Positions 12,968 to 24,254 of a DNA stretch of 64,000 bases are shown piece after piece. Position 1 is the first letter of the stretch. Each line of letters begins with the position of its first letter. This stretch comes from Boswellia sacra (Eukaryota > Streptophyta > Magnoliopsida > Sapindales > Burseraceae): positions 48,277 to 112,276 of the forward strand of contig SNVD02011508.1 in assembly GCA_013180625.2 (NCBI GenBank). The letters run 5' to 3'. The notes beneath the pieces were generated by a model. The model saw nothing but the letters and a program-made list of their open reading frames with translations. It was not told the DNA's origin and did no database searches. A program made the position numbers and the translations under genes.

Positions 12968-13740
12968 TTGAAATTTGCAGTATTCTATCTATTTTTTTCT
13001 TCTTTTGTTGGTAAGTGTGGGACAAAGGATAATCTAATTACACCGTCTTCAATTCATCGATCTAGAAGACGGTCTAACTTGTTTGTTAAACATGGGACTA
13101 TAAGATATGTTGTGAATGCTCTTCACTTTTCCTTAATAGTAAACCTTGGCTTCCTTTCTGCAAATAAAGTATGCCTGCATGAACTGAATTCTTTTCTTTC
13201 TGGTCTGGCATTCTTTTGGAAAAGTTTGACTGATGCAGCTGTCTTTCTTGTTGACTTCAAAAGCTTTGTAAATTGTGTGATATTGGTATTTTCTAGAAAA
13301 CTTCTGTAGTCTGGGATGATATTATTGATGCAAGTTTCTACCAACTCAGCCTTATCATATTCTGTATGACATTTTAACGCCAAATCTCTGAAACTTTCAA
13401 CAAAGTCAACCAAAGGTTTTGTAGCCTCTTTTTTAGTATTGTTGAGTGTTGTACCATAGTTACCTTTTCTTCATACTGAAAATACTTCTTAAGGAATTTT
13501 CTAGCCAAATTCATCCCTCGAGTAAATTGATCCAAAAGTAAGAGAAGTGTACCAGATATATGCTCTGTCCATAAATAACTTAGAGAATTCTCTAATCTCA
13601 AATTTGTATCACTAGTAAAAGATCCCAACATATCTAGACAGCATGCAATATGTTCTTTGGGGTTTCCTTTTCCTCAATCAAATAAAGGAAAAAATGGCAC
13701 CTCATACCCAGGAGGGTGTGGTTTAAATATGATTTCATTT
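12968..13740 (-). pseudogene. gag of the Tat-type element
   Basis: Two overlapping minus-strand frames (13374-13631 and 13123-13413) form one gag capsid region split by a frameshift. The first has MLGSFTSDTNLRLENS and ARKFLKKYFQYEEKV; the second has FRDLALKCHTEYDKAELVE, then CINNIIPDYRSFLENT and FTKLL. Length and motif order match the retrotransposon gag domain of Tat elements. A zinc knuckle is not clearly preserved. Gag would form the virus-like particle. Confidence 0.8.
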
Positions 13741-14163
13741 GAATAAGGTGATTGGGGGACATTTTTTGAATCTAAATCATTCTTACTCAATTTTTTCTAG
13801 ATTATTGACAAGATGTCTGCTTGCAAGATAGACACGTTTGAATATGCTGACCTCTTGCTTGTCGATGCGCTCAAATCATTTTCCTTAGCTCTATAACCAT
13901 TTTCTTTTGGTTGCACGTCCTCTCGGATCTATTTGAGTGATTCGATGATGATCTCCTAGGTATCTTGCATATTTTGAATAGTGGATGTCAAACTTTCAAT
14001 CCTTTTTTCCAACTCCTTAATTCATCTGGAGTTTCTCTGTCATTTTGTTGATTCTCCCATTCTTTTTCTGCTTTCTAGAGTTTCCTTAGAACTGTTGTTT
14101 CCTTTTCTTTGTTTTACCATATGATATCTCTAGCCAACTCCTTATGGGAGTCACCTATTATTG
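13741..14163 (-). other. 5' leader region of the Tat-type element with possible primer-binding site
   Basis: This is leader sequence between gag and the 5' LTR on the minus strand. Eight bases inside the LTR the minus strand reads GGTGACTCC (plus 14147-14155). This resembles TGGCGACTC, the complement of a tRNA-Arg 3' end that I recall as the Ogre/Tat primer site. The match is short and imperfect, so the primer-site call is tentative. Confidence 0.35.
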
Positions 14164-15709
14164 TGTCTCGACTTTATGACAATACGAAAAAGATGATTTT
14201 ATCCTTTACAAAGAAAACAAATTACAAATATATCCTTCCGTATGAAAAATCCAAAATACCTTCGGTTGTTGCGAGACTTTTGTCTGAGTTATAGAGAGTT
14301 GGCCCATGTCACCTCGAAACCTCCGATAGATTAGGAAGAGCTGTGTTGCAGATATATGATGGCGAAACAAATTACAAAAATATCATTCCGTATGAAAAAT
14401 CCAAAATACCTTTGGTTGTTGCGAGACTTTTGTCTGAGTTATGGAGAGTTGACCCATGTCACCCCAAAACCTCTGATAGATTAGGAAGAGCTGTGTTGTA
14501 GATATATGACGGCGACTCACATAAGAAAATAGATCGAAGCTTCTGGATGAGATGTGGCGATGGGATCAAATAGCAAATATGAGAGATGATAATCTTGAAT
14601 AGATTGGAATAATGCTTATGGAACTAATTTACTAAAATAATGGCATGTGTATTACTATCTAGATACTGTTCTGGAGAAATGCAAAAATGCCTATGATTGC
14701 TTGTTTGTCTGAAACTCGAGGACTGTGATCTGAAAGTAATTTGTAAACTGATGATGTGAAAGAAATAGTTGGGAAACAATTAATCAAGCAAAAGATAGAA
14801 ATACATAACACCTATGACCGATGACAGCAAACTGTATGATAATTTTATGTAGATTTTCAAGGTAAATGGCTATATTTGGATAGTACTTGATGAAAATTAT
14901 GCTTGACTGGTGTTTTTGGATAGTGATTAGGCTATAAAAGACATGAACAAGGTTGTGCTTAATCTTGATGATCAAGGAATGTGTTTGAGAACTGTGTTTA
15001 GATGTATAAGAGAATCAAGATTATTGTTGAATAATAATACGAATGTGTTTTTAGACTCTTGGCATGTGTTTCTTGATGATTTTATAAAAAATTCATGAAG
15101 GCTTTATATAGCTAAAGTATAAGAATTATAATCGATGTCAACTAGTGTAAGGGATAAGATAATAAGAGATAATGCTTGTAATTATCTCTAATTATCCTAA
15201 TAAAATTATGAGATAAATGCAAGGATAAAGTTTGATGATATTTATCTATGATAATAAAATATAAGGATAAATCTAGGATAAATCTATGAGACTTCTACCA
15301 ATATGCCCTCACCTTTATCCTCAAGTATAGTTTACCAAAATACCCCTAAATGGGCATTGGCTTTAACACATTGGGCTAAGTAGACCTCATATTTCTAGTT
15401 TACGCCAACCAATCCACATCCCACCAAGAAGCCCCAAGGGTGGCTTGGGTCCACTTGATCTGAGGACACAGAATGAATACAGTTTCAAATTCAGAGTTTA
15501 GATTCATATTTGGGCCCACAGGGCTAGCTTGAGCCAAGCCCAATACTGTGCTAGTGCTAGACTTTGTTTTATGGGCTTACACTGATTGTACTGGATGCCA
15601 TGGCCATGGACTTAGTACATATTTTACTGATTTAGAGTTTAGATTCAGATTGGGCCCATGGGGCCTGCCTGGGTCGAGCCCATCGGGCTTCAACCAAAAT
15701 CGAACATCA
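14164..15709 (-). repeat. 5' LTR of the Tat-type element
   Basis: Partner of the repeat at 2485-3861; it is longer mainly because of a 150-bp tandem duplication near its plus-strand start. It lies upstream of gag on the minus strand, so it is the 5' LTR. The two LTRs differ at many positions and by indels, which shows an old insertion. Confidence 0.85.
14215..14514. repeat. 150-bp tandem duplication inside one LTR
   Basis: The segment starting AAACAAATTAC at about 14215 recurs at about 14365 with the same order of landmarks (CCGTATGAAAAATCCAAAATACC, GTTGCGAGACTTTTGTCTGAG, ATATATGA-GGCGA). The junction reads GGCGAAACAAATTAC. The other LTR at 2485 has a single copy, so the duplication came after insertion. 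Confidence 0.85.
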
Positions 15710-16672
15710 ATAATATTATTTTCTCAAGTCAAGTAAGATTGATTAATTTGTATTTTTTTTCATTTGTCATATTACTGATGCAATACGTGTTGAGATTCGT
15801 GACTCATTTCCTAATTTAAGTTCACTTCTTCTTTCAATAGGAGAAGTAAAAGGAATATGAAATTAGAATTGTTAAACAAATAGGAGTTCAACTTTTATTA
15901 GGAATAGGAGTCCTACTGCCCTTACTCAATTATTCCCTATATTACCCAACTAACTAAAATATCTACGCTCTTTCATCTTCGTCAACAGTACAACCAATAA
16001 GCTTTAAAGCAATCACTAGAGCCAGGGAATAATTGAGTGAGAGTAGTAGAACTCTTATTCCTAATAGGAGTAGGACTTAAATTTTTAACTTAAATCGAAA
16101 CACCCACTATCCATCTAAATTTTCAACTTAAGTCCCTCTAACTTGACCTAATTTAAAATTTAAAATGGAATGAATTTAAAAATGGGGAATGATGAGTTCG
16201 AAAATGAGGTTGAATAGAACTCTTTTAAATGATGCATCGTAGTTCAAGGGAAGTGGGTAATTTTATAAAAAGGCCCAATTGTATTATTGACTGCACTAAG
16301 TGCAGAGGAAAGCCCATATTCTAAAGAAGCCTAGCCAGAGTTTATCGCTTGGTAAGTGTTAACCGAAACGGTGAGTTTTGTTAGAAGCTGTGGACAAAAA
16401 TTGCAATTTGCAAAGAAAAAGAAAGTTGACGAGAGAAGAAGAAATTTCCAGGTTGTCACTAGCAATAATCATTCCATGTCCAACTCATTAATTAACGTGA
16501 CATCAATTAAACTTTCCCGCCCAAACACAACCTGAATTGAATTGTCTTCCGAAAATTCACAAAGCATTAACGGCATTCAGACACAGAAAAGCAAGCTAAA
16601 GTTCATTCCAAATCTTTCTACATTTATGATCAATCATCATAAAATTTCCTTCGCCGTAGTTTTCTCAAGTTT
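15710..16672. other. Intergenic DNA between Tat and Copia elements
   Basis: No gene is recognised. It contains an imperfect inverted repeat (15881-16081). The last 400 bp are less AT-biased and somewhat promoter-like, and are cut by the Copia insertion at 16672. Confidence 0.5.
15881..16081. repeat. Imperfect inverted repeat (foldback), arms about 58 bp
   Basis: The left arm 15881-15938 (TAGGAGTTCA...TATTCCCT) is the near reverse complement of 16024-16081 (AGGGAATAATTGAG...). About 85 bp lie between them. The layout fits a relic foldback or MITE-like element, but I see no clear target duplication. Confidence 0.7.
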
Positions 16673-17566
16673 CGTTGGTGTCAAAGTCTACTACATATGC
16701 ATGTGCCATACACATGATGAGTTTTGATCAACTTATGATAAAACAAGAATATTATTTTTATTCCTATTTTAATGTTTCTAGAATTATATTTTAGGAAGTA
16801 TTTGATTTATAATAAATATCTCTTTAGATTAGGATATAATATCTTGTATCCTAATTAGAATAGAAGAATATTTATTTGTTCTAATTCCTTTTGGAGTTTG
16901 TTTATAACACTTCCTATTTTATTCCTCCTAATCTTAATATGATTTTGATTAGAATTTTTACAAGATTTCTAGGAGATTTTGGTCAAACCTCTCACTATAA
17001 AGCTATTTAGGCGGCTAATTACGTGATTGAGAGATTAACGTGTTGGCTGTTTTAGTTGTGAGAGAGTCTTGAGTTTGGCATTCCATGAATTCATAGAAGA
17101 GAGCTTCAACGCAAAAGAAATGTCTTCTTTGATTTGATTCTTTGAGTCTTTTGATTCATGTATGAGTGGTAGAAATCGTACATGAGTTGTTCATTGAGTC
17201 TGTATGAGTTATTAGATACTTGAGTTAACTTGCGGGTTAAGTGTTTATGTAATTTAGTGTCAGACGTCATTATTATGTGTAACTTAACAGTGTGTTGTTA
17301 AGTTATCTGCGACAGAGATGGGTAGTGTCACTAGAGTTTAAGATTTTGGTGGGATTTTGTTTGTCAAAGATTAGATCAGTGTGTGAGAGTGAGTCAGCAC
17401 TGTAAAAGATCCTAAAGATTGTACAAACAAACCTTAGTAAATTGCAGCTCTATAGTTGTCCGTGGACGTATGTTTTATAACCGAACCACGTAAAAATCCT
17501 CTTATGCCGATTTATATTATAGTTTACTATTATATTTCTTATAACTGTATACCTCCAGAACTATCA
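16673..17566 (+). repeat. 5' LTR of the Copia element
   Basis: It matches 34235-35137 along its full length. The usual starting TG is CG here (TG is kept in the other copy). It ends CTATCA just before the primer site. Confidence 0.9.
16996..17001 (+). promoter_or_regulatory. Candidate TATA box of the Copia 5' LTR
   Basis: TATAAA follows CTCTCAC. The same place in the 3' LTR (about 34558-34572) has an expanded run of TA units ending TATAAAG. Conserved flanks with a changed spacer support a core promoter that drifted after insertion. Confidence 0.4.
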
Positions 17567-17568
17567 AT

Positions 17569-17580
17569 TGATATCAGAGC
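17569..17580 (+). other. Primer-binding site (initiator tRNA-Met)
   Basis: TGATATCAGAGC lies two bases after the LTR. It is one change from TGGTATCAGAGC, the complement of the plant initiator tRNA-Met 3' end used by most Copia elements. Confidence 0.85.
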
Positions 17581-19327
17581 AGGTTTACTGATAGACATGT
17601 GAAGAAAACGATCACACTGATCTGGAAGGATAGAGTTTATTCGTACTGGAGGATCCGAAACATAACCACCCATTCTTGATGATGGTAATTATTCATATTA
17701 GAAGGTAAGAATGATGATGTATATTAAATCTCTTGATGACAGGGCATGGACTAGTGTGCTTAAAGGATGGACACTGTCAACAAAGTTGAATGCTTTTGGT
17801 GATTCCGAACCGAAACCTGAGGATGAATGGATAGATGAAGAATACCGATGTTCTAGTTGGAATTCAAAGGCTCTTAACGCAATCTTTGACACAGTGGACT
17901 TAAACAACTTCAGACAGATTTTAAGGTGCAAAGTGACCAAAGAAGCATGGGATATACTTGAGGTAAAACATGAAGGTACTGCATCTATTAAAAGATCTAA
18001 ATTGATGAGATTAAATTCTCAATTTGATAATCTGATGATGCATAAGGATGAGGCAATTTCTGAGTTTTACTCTAAGATATGTCACATTACAAATTCCGCA
18101 TACATGCTTGGAAAAACTTTCACAGATGCAGAAGTTGTTAGCAAAATAATTAGGTCTGTCCTAGATAAATTTCAACCCAAAATCTCAGCCATTGAGGAAG
18201 TTAAAAACACTGATGAGATGAAAGTTGATGAACTGATTGGCATTCTCCAAAACTTTGAAATAAATCAAAGTACTAGGAAGCAAAAAGGTAAAAGCATTGT
18301 ATTTAATGTGAAAGCTGAAAAATCTAATGATGAATGTAGTGATGAGCTTGATGAAACTGATTCTAAACAGATTGCTTTTCTAACAAGAATTTATGTCAAG
18401 TTTATGAAAAGAAATTTCAGAAAAAAGAATCAAAGGAAGCCATCAAACTCAAGTGAAGAAAAATTTAGAAAGTTCAGCAAGGAGAATGATAAGAAGAAGC
18501 CAAAATAACTTGAAAAGAAAGGGCAGATTTAGTGTTATGAATGTTCTAGTTATGGGTATATTCAATCTAAATGTGCTAATCTCAAGAAGAAAAGCAAAGG
18601 ACTGACAACAACCTAGAGTAATGAATCAGAATCGGCGTCAGAAGATCAAGATTGCATGAGCAATTTTGTTGCATTTACAACATCTGTAGCAGATAAAGAG
18701 AAAGCTGTTATGTCTGACATAACAAAAAATTACAGAACAAGTGTTGATCATTCTGATGAAGAAGATGGACCAGAATACTATGAAGAGTTGCAAGAGACAT
18801 ACAACGCACTCTATGGTGAATGGCTGAATCAGAAGGAAGAAATCAAAATCTTGAAGAGGAAGATTGAAGTGCTGGAATATGAAAAATCCTTTGCTGAAAA
18901 CCATATCTCAGAACTGGAGACTGTTTTGATAGACAAGACAGCATATATTGAGAAAATCACAATAGAACTGGTTGAAAGCAAGAGGTGTGTTGATCAACTC
19001 AAAATTGGAGCAGCCAAACTTTATCAGGTCTTGAGTGTTGGAAGAGACAACTCTAACAAACATGGATTGGGACACACAGAAGGTAATGTTGCATCTTTAT
19101 CAAAAATAGTTTTTGTGAAAGCTTCAACATCATGTAAGAATTCTGAACTCAACTCTTTAAAGTCAAGTCCTAATTCCAAGAACAGTGAGACATTTGTCTC
19201 TCATTTGAGTTCTTTCAAATCCAGTCCTGAAAAGGTAAGGAAATTCATTCCACTTTGTTATTTTTGTGGTAAAAAGGGACATATTAGGCCTAAATGCTTT
19301 AAATTATTGAATCTTTTGTATAAATGA
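17581..19327 (+). pseudogene. gag of the Copia element
   Basis: Open pieces at 17711-18508 and 18656-19327 are separated by stops. Upstream of 17711 the reading continues as GNYSY, a stop, then KVRMMMYIKSLDDRAW, so the true start lies before a Trp-to-stop change. The first 200 residues match the Copia gag (UBN2-type) domain, with ILRCKVTKEAWDILEVKHEG and RLNSQFDNLMM. A zinc knuckle, CYECSSYGYIQSKC, is at about 18537; a long Glu/Lys-rich coiled-coil stretch spans about 18770-19020; a second zinc knuckle, CYFCGKKGHIRPKC, is at about 19256. Two knuckles and a long gag are usual in the SIRE lineage. It would form the particle shell and bind RNA. Confidence 0.85.
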
Positions 19328-19432
19328 TCAAAATAGTTTAAACTGTTACCAAAATCACAACTGCAGCGGGTTAAGAAAGACAAAATAGTATGTGATGTTG
19401 CTCTTACTACTCTTGAACATACTTCTAACGGT

Positions 19433-20016
19433 TTCTGGTATTTTGACAGTGGTTGTTCCAGGCACATGACTGGAAATAAACAGTTTTTAACAGATTTTAA
19501 AGCATGCAGGGAAGGTAACGTCACCTATGGAGATGGAGCAAAGAGTAAGATCATTGGTAAAGGCACTTTGAACGTCAAAGGCCTACCCAACTTTCAAAAT
19601 GTCTTGTTGGTTGAAGGTTTGAAAGCTAATCTTATTAGTATAAGTCAGATTTGTGATGACAAGTATATTATTAATTTCACACAAAATAAATGCATGGTCT
19701 TAGATAATTTTGGTAAATGCATTCTAGAAGATAATAGATCTTCGGATAATTGTTACTTGGAAAAAATTGCATTTCAAGCTAGGATTTCAGATTTAGAATT
19801 GTGGCATAAAAAATTAAGACACTTAAATTACAAAGACTTGGTTAAATTAACTAAGTTAGGTGCTGTAAAAGGAGTTCTTAAACTTGATGACAAACTAAAT
19901 GGAATTTGTGGACCACGTCAAATGGGAAAACAAATTAGAAGTTCACATTAGTCAAATCCACATCTTAGGACATCCAAAATACTTGATTTGCTTCACATGG
20001 ATCTTATGGGTCCTAT
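19433..20016 (+). pseudogene. Copia protease and first part of integrase
   Basis: The protease active site reads WYFDSGCSRHMTGN (D-S-G). The body continues through KVLL-like and NLISISQ blocks. The integrase lead-in follows, with LWHKKLRHLNYKDL and then CGPRQMGKQ. In this family the second Cys of that zinc motif (CGPCQMGKQ) is usual; here it is Arg. A stop follows RSSH. The frame for the integrase core then runs to LLHMDLMGP at 20016, where the nested element begins. The protein resumes at 29896. Confidence 0.85.
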
Positions 20017-21428
20017 TGATAAGTGTCTATTTATATATCATTTTCATATTAATTCGTCCATGTTTCTTTGCTATATTCCTTGGTATTTTTATGTTTTTGT
20101 GTGGTTTTGATGTTTGTAGGAGTTTTGGAGCAACTTGCACAAAAATGGAGTAAAACCCTTCATTTTCACCTCTGCTAGTCAACCATCTTCTCGGATTTAA
20201 TTGTATTGATATACAATGAACCCGATGACATATCATATACCGTTGAAAAGCTCTCGAAGTCTACTTTTTGGAGAAATTTACGGTTTATGAATCCATTCAG
20301 TGTACCGAAAGTTGTAATCAAAACAGTGTGAGAAGTGTAGAAATGTAATTCCACACATCACTGTAGCATGTATAATACGGGACACTGTAGCACGTTACTG
20401 TAGCAGAGTATTTAAACACATTTTAGGGTTTTATTTTGATAACTTGAAGAGGGGAGAACGTGGTGGAGGCTGCAGCTCTGGAATTCTTTCATCTCTTGGA
20501 GTTCTTGAAGGAGAAAGGAAGCATGGAAAGAGGAAGAACTACAATCCAAAGAGAATTACATCAAATTTGCTAAGTTTTTCCCTTCCCTTTCATTTTCTGG
20601 AATGTCTCCATGTTGTATTGTATTTACCACGTTCTTAAACATGTGTAACTGAATCTGAATTGGTTGAGGGTGATTTCAAAGCCCCTGATATGGTTTTTGT
20701 AAGTTGATTGTGCAAGAAGTTGTTATCCAATTCTCTAATTGAATTTGCTTGTATTTTCCTATATCTAATGCTTATGATTGCTTGCTGGATTGTATTTCGA
20801 ATGGTAAACTGAATATAATATGGTCGTTGTCTATAGCTAGACTAGAAATCTTGATCCGTAATTGTCATGAATTTCTAATCCTTAGTAGCAAAATTGTGAT
20901 CAGAGATTGCAATTGGAGAATACAACCTAAGTTAAATAATCCGAGCTTGTGTGTTTATTGCTTAGATCAACCTATCTTTCTTATCATAATGCATCCATTG
21001 AATTAAACTCAGAGAGCTTGTTCTAGGTTGTTTAATGGATAGAGATTAAATAAAGAGCTTGTTTTATTTAACAACAAAGTAAGGAAAGATTGGGATAACA
21101 GAGCTTGTTGTTATCTACGGTTGATAATTTCAATGGTGTAATTGGATGACAATTCTACAATTAATTCGCAAATCCATATCTTGTGGTAGAGAAGGATCCC
21201 TTAACCAGGTTTCTCTCATTGATTTTTCAATCTGTTTAAATTTGCATTGTGTTATTCTTTACTTGCATTAATATTTCATCTAGTTAATCAATCAACAAAA
21301 CCCCCCATTTAGTTTTGTTGTTGCTGGAAATAACAAATTCAATTAGAATCAATCCTCGTGGGAACGATATCTTACTTATCACTTTATTACTTGTGCGACT
21401 AGTATACTTGCTAGTTTCGAACGCATCA
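20017..21428 (+). repeat. 5' LTR of the nested Athila-like element
   Basis: 1412 bp, TG...CA. It aligns nearly base for base with 28488-29895 and, with more changes, with 60937-62367. Confidence 0.95.
20360..20416 (+). promoter_or_regulatory. Repeated CTGTAGCA motif and TATA-like box in the LTR
   Basis: Three ACTGTAGCA motifs stand just upstream of GTATTTAAAC (TATA-like, about 20408). The same layout is in the 3' LTR (about 28830-28882) and in the 60937 LTR (about 61281-61341). Position and conservation suggest the U3 promoter, but function is inferred. Confidence 0.4.
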
Positions 21429-21434
21429 AGTTTT

Positions 21435-21451
21435 TGGCGCCGTTGCCGGGG
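21435..21451 (+). other. Primer-binding site (tRNA-Asp)
   Basis: TGGCGCCGTTGCCGGGG lies six bases after the LTR. It is the complement of the plant tRNA-Asp 3' end and a diagnostic mark of Athila-like elements. Confidence 0.9.
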
Positions 21452-21534
21452 ATTGATTTTCTAATCAATTTGTTATTCTGTTTTTACTACTGATTCTTGA
21501 TTGTTATTTCCTGATTGTTTGTGTTTAGGCTTTT

Positions 21535-22940
21535 ATGTCTGAGGGAGAAGCGGATCAACGACTTAAGAGAATTAAGAGTTTCTTCAATCCTCGAATTTAA
21601 GGCTAAATCGGTCAATTTCAACTCCACCTCCAGAATTTGACCTTGCACGACATACTTCCCTCCCATCTTCTTGCAGTTCAATCAAATCTGAATCAGAAGC
21701 AATGGCGATGGAAAACGATCAGACTCTTAAGGAGTTAGCGGCTCCAATTATTGATCAACAACCGCTATGCATAAGCACCAATTTTGAGGTAGAATTTGAG
21801 CTTAAATCTGGACTAATTCGTCTCTTGCCTACATTTCATGGTTTTGCAGGAGAGGATCCTATCAAATACCTCAGAGAATTTCATGTGGTATGCTCAAGTA
21901 TGAAGCCAACTGGCGTGTCTGAGGAGCAAATAAAATTGAGAGCTTTTCCATTCTCATTAGCAGATTCGACGAAAGATTGGCTATACTATCTACCATCGGG
22001 TACCATTACCACGTGGAATGAGATAAGTAAACTCTTTTTAGAGAAATACTTTCCCACTTCGAAAGTTATAAACATTAAAAAAGATATTAGTGGCATTCGA
22101 CAACACAATGGAGAATCACTTCATGAATATTGGGAGAGATTTAGAAGGTTATGTGCTAGCTGTCCAAACCATCAAATTAGTGGTGGACTCCTAATTCAAT
22201 ATTTCTATGAGGGTCTCATACCAATGGAAAGGAGTATCATTGATGCTGCTAGTGGTGGAGCACTGGTTAATAAAACACCGAACGTTGCAAGACGTTTGAT
22301 TAGCGACATGGCAGCAAACTCCCAACAATTCAGCGGCCAATTTGAGCCAAACTACCAAGGAGAGTAAATGAGGTAAGTACCCTGAACATTGAACAACAAC
22401 TTTCTGAGCTTACCTCTCTTGTAAAAAAAATGGCTGTAGGACATATGCATCAATCTTATGTATGTGGATTATGTTCTACCACGAAGCATCCAACCGACAT
22501 GTGTCCAACTTTGCAAGAAGGAGATACGGAACAAGCCAATGCCATGGGTGGATTTCTAGGACAACCAAGCCAAAGTTACAGTAATCATCAACCAATCACT
22601 CCAAATGCCATACCAAATCAGCCATCAGGTTTTAATCAACCAAGAGTGCAGCAATCATTTCAAATGGAACCACAACTAGCACCACAACTAGCTCCACAAA
22701 ACTCAGGTATAGATCTCCAGGACATTGTTAAAGTACTTGCTACTAACACAATGCAATTTCAGCAGGAAACTAGGGCAAGTATCCAAAACCTGGAAAATCA
22801 AATGGGACAATTGGCTACTAACATGAGCAAATTCGAGAGCAAGAGCTTAGAAAAATTACCTTCTCAGACAGTGATCAATACAAGAGAGAATGCTAGTGCA
22901 ATCACTTTGAGAAGTGGAAAGCAATTACAAGTCCCATAAA
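21535..22940 (+). pseudogene. gag of the nested Athila-like element
   Basis: The best start is ATG 21535 (MSEGEADQRLKRIK). The copy at 62473 has CTG there but keeps one open frame from that point into MAMENDQTLKEL, which shows the N-terminal extension is real. Here a one-base loss near 21576 shifts the frame until 21702. The capsid domain (21702-22367) has FHGFAGEDPIKYLREF, LPSGTITTWNE and FLEKYFP. Another shift at about 22345 follows; the other copy reads through (FEPQLPKRVNEVS). The second part, 22430-22939, has a zinc knuckle CGLCSTTKHPTDMC and a Pro/Gln-rich tail. It would form the particle. Confidence 0.85.
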
Positions 22941-22981
22941 AAAAGTCACAAGCTAATGAAGGAGATGACACCACTTCACCC

Positions 22982-24254
22982 ATGAACAAAACATCATCTC
23001 CTAAGGTAGATCTTAAAACTCAAATTCCTTCATATGTTACTCCTCCACCTTTTCCTAGCAGATTTGCAAAATCAAAGAAGGAGGAACAAGAACAGGAAAT
23101 CCTGGAAACTTTTCGCAAGATCGAGGTAAATATACCACTTCTGGATGCTATTAAGCAAGTACCTCGTTATGCAAAATTTCTCAAGGAGTTATGCACCAAC
23201 AAGAGAAAGTTGAAGGGAAATGAGAAAGTAAGTGTGGGGGAAAATGTTTCAGCTGTACTACAAAGAAAAATTCCTCCGAAATACAAAGATCCAGGTACGT
23301 TCACCATTCCATGCACCATTGGTAGAACCAAGTTTGAAAGAGCTATGTTAGATTTAGGAGTATCTATTAATATCATATTCTATTTATGCTTCTTTAAATC
23401 TTGGACCTCTTGCGGAAACTGGTATTACCATTCAACTTGCTGATCGTTCTAATGCATATCCCAAGGGAGTTGTGGAAGATGTGCTTGTGCAGGTGAATCA
23501 ATTTGTTTTCTCAACAGACTTCTATGTTCTTGAAATGGAGGATGAGACATCTCCTAATCCAACACCAATTCTTTTGGGGAGACCATTCTTGAAAACTGCT
23601 TGAACTAAGATTGATGTTCATGATGGCACTCTCACCATGGAATTCGATGGCGAGGTGATTCGTTTCAATATTTTTGAGACAATGAGGTACCCTAGTGACT
23701 TGCATTCTGTTTTGGCAGTTGATGTTATTGATTCTTTGCCACAACAACATTTTGAGTTAACTCACAAGGATGGATTGGAAATGGCTACTAGTGAGCACAT
23801 AGGGACAGAAAATTCCAAAGAACCAAGAAGGTTGATACAAGTGTCGAAAGAAATGAAGGAAGCTATGGCATGCTTAGATAAGACTATAGCTATAACCACA
23901 AACAGGTATGATGTTTCGTACATTGAATTGCCTTTATCTAAGGAGAAACTTCTTCCTTCTGTGATGAAAGCCAATACCTTGGAGTTTAAGCCACTTCCAG
24001 ATTATTTGAAGCATGTATTCTTGGGTGACAAAAATCCTTTGCCAATTACAATAGAAATGGGCCTTGCACCACTAAAAGAAGAGAAACGCGTCCGAGTACT
24101 AAGAGATCACAAAATAACTATTGGGTGGATGATTGTTGACATCCAAGGCCCAGCCATATGCATGGACCGTATCTTGTTAGAAGAAGGATCCAAGCCCATT
24201 AGTGAAGCACAACGGAGATTGGACCCTCCTATGATGGATTTAACGTCGGGCTGA
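22982..24254 (+). pseudogene. Protease and RT lead-in of the nested element; pol truncated
   Basis: The frame 22982-23443 leads to AMLDLGVSINI, the aspartic protease core of this lineage (D-L-G). A frameshift follows at about 23370, then ILLGRPFLKTA and an in-frame TGA at 23601 (Arg CGA likely). The frame 23637-24254 runs through FKPLPDYLKHVFLGD, VLRDHKITIGWMI, CMDRILLEEG and RRLDPPMMD. In complete elements RT starts right after this PPMMD block. Here the text jumps to a stop and to the sequence CGCTTATTGGGAGGCAACCC that normally follows integrase. So RT, RNase H and integrase have been removed by one internal deletion. Confidence 0.8.

Larger units (their letters stand above)
2485..15709 (-). 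mobile_element. Tat/Ogre-type Ty3 LTR retrotransposon, decayed
   Basis: Two long direct repeats (2485-3861 and 14164-15709) begin TGTCT and end CATCA on the plus strand, so on the minus strand they read TG...CA. Between them the minus strand encodes, in order, gag, protease, RT with RNase H, a second RNase H and integrase, all broken by stops and frameshifts. The length of about 13.2 kb, the second RNase H and an extra gene on the opposite strand fit the Tat/Ogre lineage as known from plants. The flanks (TGTTA on the left, ATAAT/TAATA on the right) do not give a clean 5-bp target duplication, so the ends may be off by a few bases or eroded. The element is old and cannot move on its own. Confidence 0.85.
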
